Source of the DNA: CAZRGV01 sp964599655
Lineage (GTDB): Bacteria > Planctomycetota > Planctomycetia > Isosphaerales > Isosphaeraceae
NCBI GenBank assembly: GCA_964599655.1
Contig: CAZRGV010000217.1
Coordinates: 1 to 8,002 of the forward strand
DNA length: 8,002 nucleotides
Direction: 5' to 3'
The translations under genes and the position numbers were made by a program. The notes under the pieces are model-generated. The model was given only the letters and a program-made list of their open reading frames with translations. It was not told where the DNA came from and made no database searches. This document shows positions 5,059-8,002 of the stretch, piece by piece. Position 1 is the stretch's first letter, and every line of letters starts with the position of its first letter.

Positions 5059-6009
5059 GTGCCGTCCTGGGACGTCTTTCATTCCGATCGGCTGGAAGTC
5101 GAGCGCGACCTGAACACCTCGACGGTTCGCGAGAAGTGGCTCCGCGGCGAGATTCGCGAGGACGACCTGATCCGCCCCGCCGGTTCCGACGCGCCGTGGA
5201 CCCGCATGGGCGACCTGCCCGCCAAGGGCCTCAAGAAGCCAGCGCCGGCTCAGGCCGAACCCGAGACGCCCGCCTCGGCGCCCTCGCCCGGTTCCGAGCC
5301 CCCCGTCGAGGGGGGGCCGACCGCGTTGAGCGACGAGGGAGACATCGACGAACTCGAGATCGTGGATCTCAACACCGCCGGCGAACCGACCGCGGCCTTC
5401 GAGAAACCGCCCGTTCCGTCCAGCCCTCCCGCCGTCGATGAGAGCATCGAGGCGGCTCCGGTTCCGGCCAACGGCGACGACAGCCACGTGGCCCTTCCCG
5501 TCGCGGCCGACGAAATCGAGCCGGAGTACGACCCGCTTCAGGAGGACGAAGAGGCGGCCAGTTTCACCCTGGCCCCCGAAGGGGCAAAGAAGGGGGAAGA
5601 GATCGACCTGACGGCGATGGTCGACGTGGCCTTTCAGCTCATCCTCTTCTTTCTGGTCACGGCGACGACCATCTACTTCAAGACCCTGGAGATTCCCAAG
5701 CCCGACCCCGACAAGCCCGAGATCGCCACCCAGCAGGTGCAGACGCTCCAGGACCTGGAAGACAGCAACATCCTGGTGGAGATCGACGCGAAGGGCCAGA
5801 TCCACCTCGACCACGAGCCGATCCGCCCCGAGGTGCTCATCACCAAGCTGCGCGCCGCCCGCGACGCCACCGGCCGGACCGCGATGCTGCTCATGGCCGA
5901 CCTCGCGACCCCGCACCGCAATGCCGTGCTCGCGTATGACGCCGCCAACGAGATCGGCCTTCAGATCAAGATTGGCCGGCCGGCCTCGGGCCCCCCGCCC
6001 GGCGGCTGA
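5059..6009 (+). CDS. ExbD-family protein with long cytoplasmic extension and GYF_2-like N-terminal module (316 aa)
   Basis: A second ExbD-type subunit. The C-terminal part (about 180-307) has the family signature EEIDLTAMVDVAFQL, with the channel aspartate D189 at the start of one membrane helix (about 186-206). A periplasmic domain follows, ending in the strand-helix-strand AMLLMADLATPHRNAV...IGLQIKIG. The usual proline before MVD (present in the neighbour) is Ala here. Unlike ordinary ExbD, about 180 residues precede the helix. Residues 3-53 (WDVF...WLRGEIREDDLIRP...PWTRMGDL) resemble a GYF_2-type module, with a Trp-Arg-Gly helix turn and a W near the end. Residues 58-178 are an acidic, Pro/Ala/Glu-rich, probably disordered linker. 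The extension should be cytoplasmic, so it may bind a regulator or another operon protein. The domain assignment is tentative; the ExbD assignment is firm. It converges on the toroid gene with a 21-bp gap and no obvious terminator. Confidence 0.85.
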   Translation: MPSWDVFHSDRLEVERDLNTSTVREKWLRGEIREDDLIRPAGSDAPWTRMGDLPAKGLKKPAPAQAEPETPASAPSPGSEPPVEGGPTALSDEGDIDELEIVDLNTAGEPTAAFEKPPVPSSPPAVDESIEAAPVPANGDDSHVALPVAADEIEPEYDPLQEDEEAASFTLAPEGAKKGEEIDLTAMVDVAFQLILFFLVTATTIYFKTLEIPKPDPDKPEIATQQVQTLQDLEDSNILVEIDAKGQIHLDHEPIRPEVLITKLRAARDATGRTAMLLMADLATPHRNAVLAYDAANEIGLQIKIGRPASGPPPGG

Positions 6010-6030
6010 TCGCGGAGGTTCGAAATCTCA

Positions 6031-7098
6031 TCATCGCTGATAAATAGGCAGATATCGGTACTCGACGGCCAGCGCCAGCACGGCCATCGCCGTGCAATAG
6101 CCCCGCCCGCCGGTGCGGTCGTTGCCGTCGCCCGAGAGCCAGCTTCCGTCGTTCTGCTGGTGCTCGAGCAGGATCTCCACGAGCCGGGGATAATAGGGCC
6201 GGAAGTAGGTGTCGCCCACCTGGAACAGGGCCTGGGGGACGTAATAAACTTCGTAGAAAAAATAATGTGTCGACCAACGAGGGGCGTTTTCCTTCCGGGT
6301 CAGGTACTCGGCCCCGGCGATGGCCTCCTCGGTCTGGTGCGCGCCGCAGATCTCCAGTGCCAGCGTGCCGGTGCCGGTCCTGGGGTTGTTGGGGCCGCCG
6401 CCGGGCTGGTAGCCGAAGCCGCCTTCCTTGCTGGAACATCGCTTGATATAGGCAATCGCCTGGTCGATCGTCTCGGACGGCACGACGCAGCCGGTGTCCT
6501 TGGCCGCGCGGAGGGCCATGACCTGCCAGCCGGTGACGCTCAGGTCGCTATCGCGTGAGTCGGGCTGATAGCGCCAGCCTCCGGCGTTGTTCGGGTCCTT
6601 GGGGACCGCCTGCGACCGAACGATCACCTCAACGGCTTTCGACAACGCCGCGCGGGCCTCGGACGCCAGCTCCGAATCCGGAAGCATGCCCACGACCTCG
6701 GCCAGCATGAGGGTGCTGATGCCGTGGCAGTACATCGGGCCGTTGATCGTGTTCGTCGCCAGCAGGCCGTTCGACTGCTGGTGGCTGGTGACGTAGCGCA
6801 CGCCCCGCTCGATGGTCTCGCGATACGGCCCAGACTGGCCCGGCACATGGCCGCAGGCCAGGTAGGCCATCACCGCCAGCGAGGTGATCGAGGTCGCCTC
6901 CCGGCCGTCGCCAAGCTGCCAGGCGCCGCTGGCTTGCTGGGTCGCCTTGAGGTACTCGAGTGCCTTGCGCACGGCCCGATCGGCCTTCAGGTCGGCCGCG
7001 GTCAGCGCGCGAACGTCCGGCAGATCCTGCCCGCGAACGGGCCTCGCGATTGCCAAAAGCAGTCCGATAGGAATTAGCAAAATATTCGATCGTTTCAT
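6031..7098 (-). CDS. Exported prenyltransferase/squalene-oxidase-repeat (alpha/alpha-toroid) protein (355 aa)
   Basis: Residues 1-23 form a signal peptide (MKRSN, hydrophobic LLIPIGLLLAIA, likely cut near GQ/D), so it acts outside the cytoplasm. The mature part consists of repeated helical pairs with Gly/Trp/Tyr-rich turns of the squalene-cyclase type: SGAWQLGDG (58-65), SNGLL (109-113), GGWRYQPD (173-180), GGFGYQPGGG (226-235) and NDGSWLSGDG (316-325). The sequence DSDLSVTGW (183-191) sits where cyclases have the catalytic DxDD motif, but it keeps only two acidic residues. Classical hopene or squalene cyclisation is therefore unlikely, and a binding or scaffold role is plausible. The protein is roughly half the length of true cyclases. 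The ATG at 7098 begins the signal sequence. It lies 10 bases after the VOC gene stop, so the genes are in one operon. Six cysteines include YCHG and YCTA sites. Confidence 0.82.
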   Translation of the reverse strand: MKRSNILLIPIGLLLAIARPVRGQDLPDVRALTAADLKADRAVRKALEYLKATQQASGAWQLGDGREATSITSLAVMAYLACGHVPGQSGPYRETIERGVRYVTSHQQSNGLLATNTINGPMYCHGISTLMLAEVVGMLPDSELASEARAALSKAVEVIVRSQAVPKDPNNAGGWRYQPDSRDSDLSVTGWQVMALRAAKDTGCVVPSETIDQAIAYIKRCSSKEGGFGYQPGGGPNNPRTGTGTLALEICGAHQTEEAIAGAEYLTRKENAPRWSTHYFFYEVYYVPQALFQVGDTYFRPYYPRLVEILLEHQQNDGSWLSGDGNDRTGGRGYCTAMAVLALAVEYRYLPIYQR

Positions 7099-7108
7099 AA
7101 AAAGAGAC

Positions 7109-7687
7109 TCACTTCCGGTTGATGCGCGAGATGAACTCGACGATGACGCCCCCCTTGGGGTCTTGCACGTAGTGGAACGTGCCCCAGTGGCGGTCGCCTT
7201 CCGGCCACTTGCCTTGCGCCAGCTCTTCGAGGCCGAGCTTGCGGTACGATTCGAGTTCGGGCCCGGTGTCGGGAATGCGGTAGGCGATGTGGTGGATCGA
7301 CTCGCCGTGCTCCTTGAGGTAGTCGCCCCAGGGGCTCGGGTTGTCGCCCACTGGCTCCATCAGCTCGATCATGGGGGTCGTTCCGTGAATGAACGCCTGT
7401 TTGAGCGTCACGTCGATCGGCTGGCCGTGGTACATGCGGTCGACCCCCTTGTTCGGCGGCGAGACGCGGATGTCCTTGAAGCCCATCGCCCGCCATTTTT
7501 CGACGGCCTTGTCGAGGTCGCGCACGAGAATGCCGACATGAAGCATCTTCGCGTAAGGGTCGGGCGCCGCGGCCGGTTCGTCGCGAGCGACGGCGGCGCT
7601 TGACGGCCCAAGGCCCCGGCCGACCAGGATCCCCAGACCGAAAACGACAGCCAGAACAGCGAGTGATCGTCGCGAAGGAGTACGCAT
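7109..7687 (-). CDS. Exported VOC/glyoxalase-fold protein (192 aa)
   Basis: Residues 7-28 form a hydrophobic signal or anchor segment (LAVLAVVFGLGILVG), followed by an Ala/Pro-rich stretch. From about residue 48 comes a VOC superfamily domain of two beta-alpha-beta-beta-beta units: LHVGILVRDLDKAVEKW...GF (49-70), PMIELMEP (105-112), IHHIAYRIPD (131-140) and DPKGGVIVEFI (176-186). Candidate metal ligands H50, E108, H132 or H133, and E184 match the pattern of methylmalonyl-CoA epimerase and glyoxalase I, so a metal-dependent lyase or isomerase site seems intact. The substrate is unknown; the export signal argues against a CoA substrate. The ATG at 7687 is preceded by GGAG 10 bases upstream, with part of that site in a small hairpin. 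Middle gene of a three-gene operon with the toroid gene downstream. Confidence 0.85.
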   Translation of the reverse strand: MRTPSRRSLAVLAVVFGLGILVGRGLGPSSAAVARDEPAAAPDPYAKMLHVGILVRDLDKAVEKWRAMGFKDIRVSPPNKGVDRMYHGQPIDVTLKQAFIHGTTPMIELMEPVGDNPSPWGDYLKEHGESIHHIAYRIPDTGPELESYRKLGLEELAQGKWPEGDRHWGTFHYVQDPKGGVIVEFISRINRK

Positions 7688-7691
7688 GAGA

Positions 7692-7704
7692 ACAGGTCTC
7701 CTGT
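7692..7704 (-). promoter_or_regulatory. Small hairpin overlapping the ribosome site of the VOC gene
   Basis: On the coding strand ACAGG (7700-7704) pairs with CCTGT (7692-7696) around AGA, so part of the GGAG ribosome site (AGGAGA) lies in a 5-bp hairpin. It could modulate initiation, but the stem is short with a 3-base loop and may be chance. Confidence 0.3.
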
Positions 7705-7723
7705 CGGGGAATGTGCATCCGGT

Positions 7724-8002
7724 TCAGCGTTGGGATTCCGGGGCTCCGGCGGCGATCTCTCGGAAATAGAGCTGGATCAGGCGGGCGTAATCGTCGCGAT
7801 AGCGGCCCTGGGACATCTGGAGGATCTCGGTCCGAAGGTGGCCGGGCAACTCGCCCCAATGCCGGGTGGAGCCGTCGCGACGCGCGGCCTGGAGCGGCCC
7901 GAGGTGAGGCGCGACCGCCGTGCCGGGGCCGCCCTGCGGGTTGGGGTTGGCCGAGGCCGGGTCGCCATTCGCGCCGCCCTGGGCCATCTGGGTGGACGTT
8001 CG
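7724..8002 (-). CDS. C-terminal part of an unrecognised protein, cut by the window edge
   Basis: The frame has no stop before the right edge, so the gene very probably starts outside the window. An ATG at 7987 would give only 87 residues, beginning with low-complexity sequence that looks internal. The visible part has a Gly/Pro/Ala/Asn-rich linker, then a compact C-terminal segment, HWGELPGHLRTEILQMSQ and YRDDYARLIQLYFREIA. A Trp-Gly-x-Leu-Pro turn followed by two helices is a pattern I associate with C-termini of planctomycete proteins of unknown function. It ends 36 bases before the VOC gene, in the same orientation, so it is probably co-transcribed with the VOC and toroid genes. No function is assigned. 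Confidence 0.7.
   Translation of the reverse strand, partial: RTSTQMAQGGANGDPASANPNPQGGPGTAVAPHLGPLQAARRDGSTRHWGELPGHLRTEILQMSQGRYRDDYARLIQLYFREIAAGAPESQR

Noticed and set aside
4849..5916. 355-codon open frame on the - strand opposite the second ExbD gene
   Set aside because: Its Gly/Arg-rich translation without motifs is explained by the codon bias of the ExbD gene on the + strand.
6010..6030. Terminator between the convergent ExbD and toroid genes
   Set aside because: The 21-bp gap contains no inverted repeat or T-run. Termination must occur within the opposing genes or by another mechanism.
6240..6275. AT-rich patch inside the toroid gene as a sign of insertion
   Set aside because: It encodes a Tyr/Phe-rich helix (HYFFYEVYY) in frame; the composition is explained by the amino acids.
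1..8002. CRISPR array, tRNA, rRNA, insertion sequence or integron signals
   Set aside because: No regularly spaced repeats, no tRNA-like clover-leaf sequence, no transposase or recombinase motifs and no terminal inverted repeats were found on either strand by eye.

Overview
This is a GC-rich, gene-dense stretch of a bacterial chromosome. The best guess is a planctomycete, probably of the Isosphaeraceae type. The reasons are the high GC with GC-rich third codon positions, the ExbB-ExbD-ExbD cluster without tonB, the exported squalene-cyclase-like alpha/alpha-toroid protein, the TlpA protein with a long helical N-terminal region, and the REC-HATPase fusion. The assignment rests on protein style only; no marker gene is present.

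Layout. (1) Bases 1-351 (+): a small coiled-coil protein whose frame is open back to the left edge. (2) Bases 534-3368 (-): three co-directional but spaced genes. In transcription order they are a response regulator fused to an RsbW-like ATP-binding domain, an exported c'-type cytochrome (GTG start, CVACH haem site), and an exported TlpA-family thioredoxin (WCGPC). (3) Bases 3369-3695: a 327-bp divergent intergenic region with a candidate promoter for the response regulator and several strong GC hairpins in the leader of the next operon. (4) Bases 3696-6009 (+): a proton-channel operon with one ExbB/TolQ-like protein, a compact ExbD, and a second ExbD with an unusual cytoplasmic extension of about 180 residues that begins with a GYF_2-like module. 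(5) Bases 6031-8002 (-): a three-gene operon that converges on the ExbD gene with a 21-bp gap. In transcription order it holds the C-terminal part of an unknown protein that runs off the right edge, an exported VOC/glyoxalase-fold protein, and an exported toroid-repeat protein.

How the genes fit together. The ExbB/ExbD cluster should form a proton-motive-force-driven inner-membrane motor, but no TonB, TolA, Pal or receptor gene is visible. The cytochrome and the TlpA protein both act outside the cytoplasmic membrane and could share redox or cytochrome-maturation business. The response regulator lacks a DNA-binding output, so it probably acts by protein-protein contact in a partner-switching pathway. 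No mobile element, CRISPR array, tRNA or rRNA was seen.
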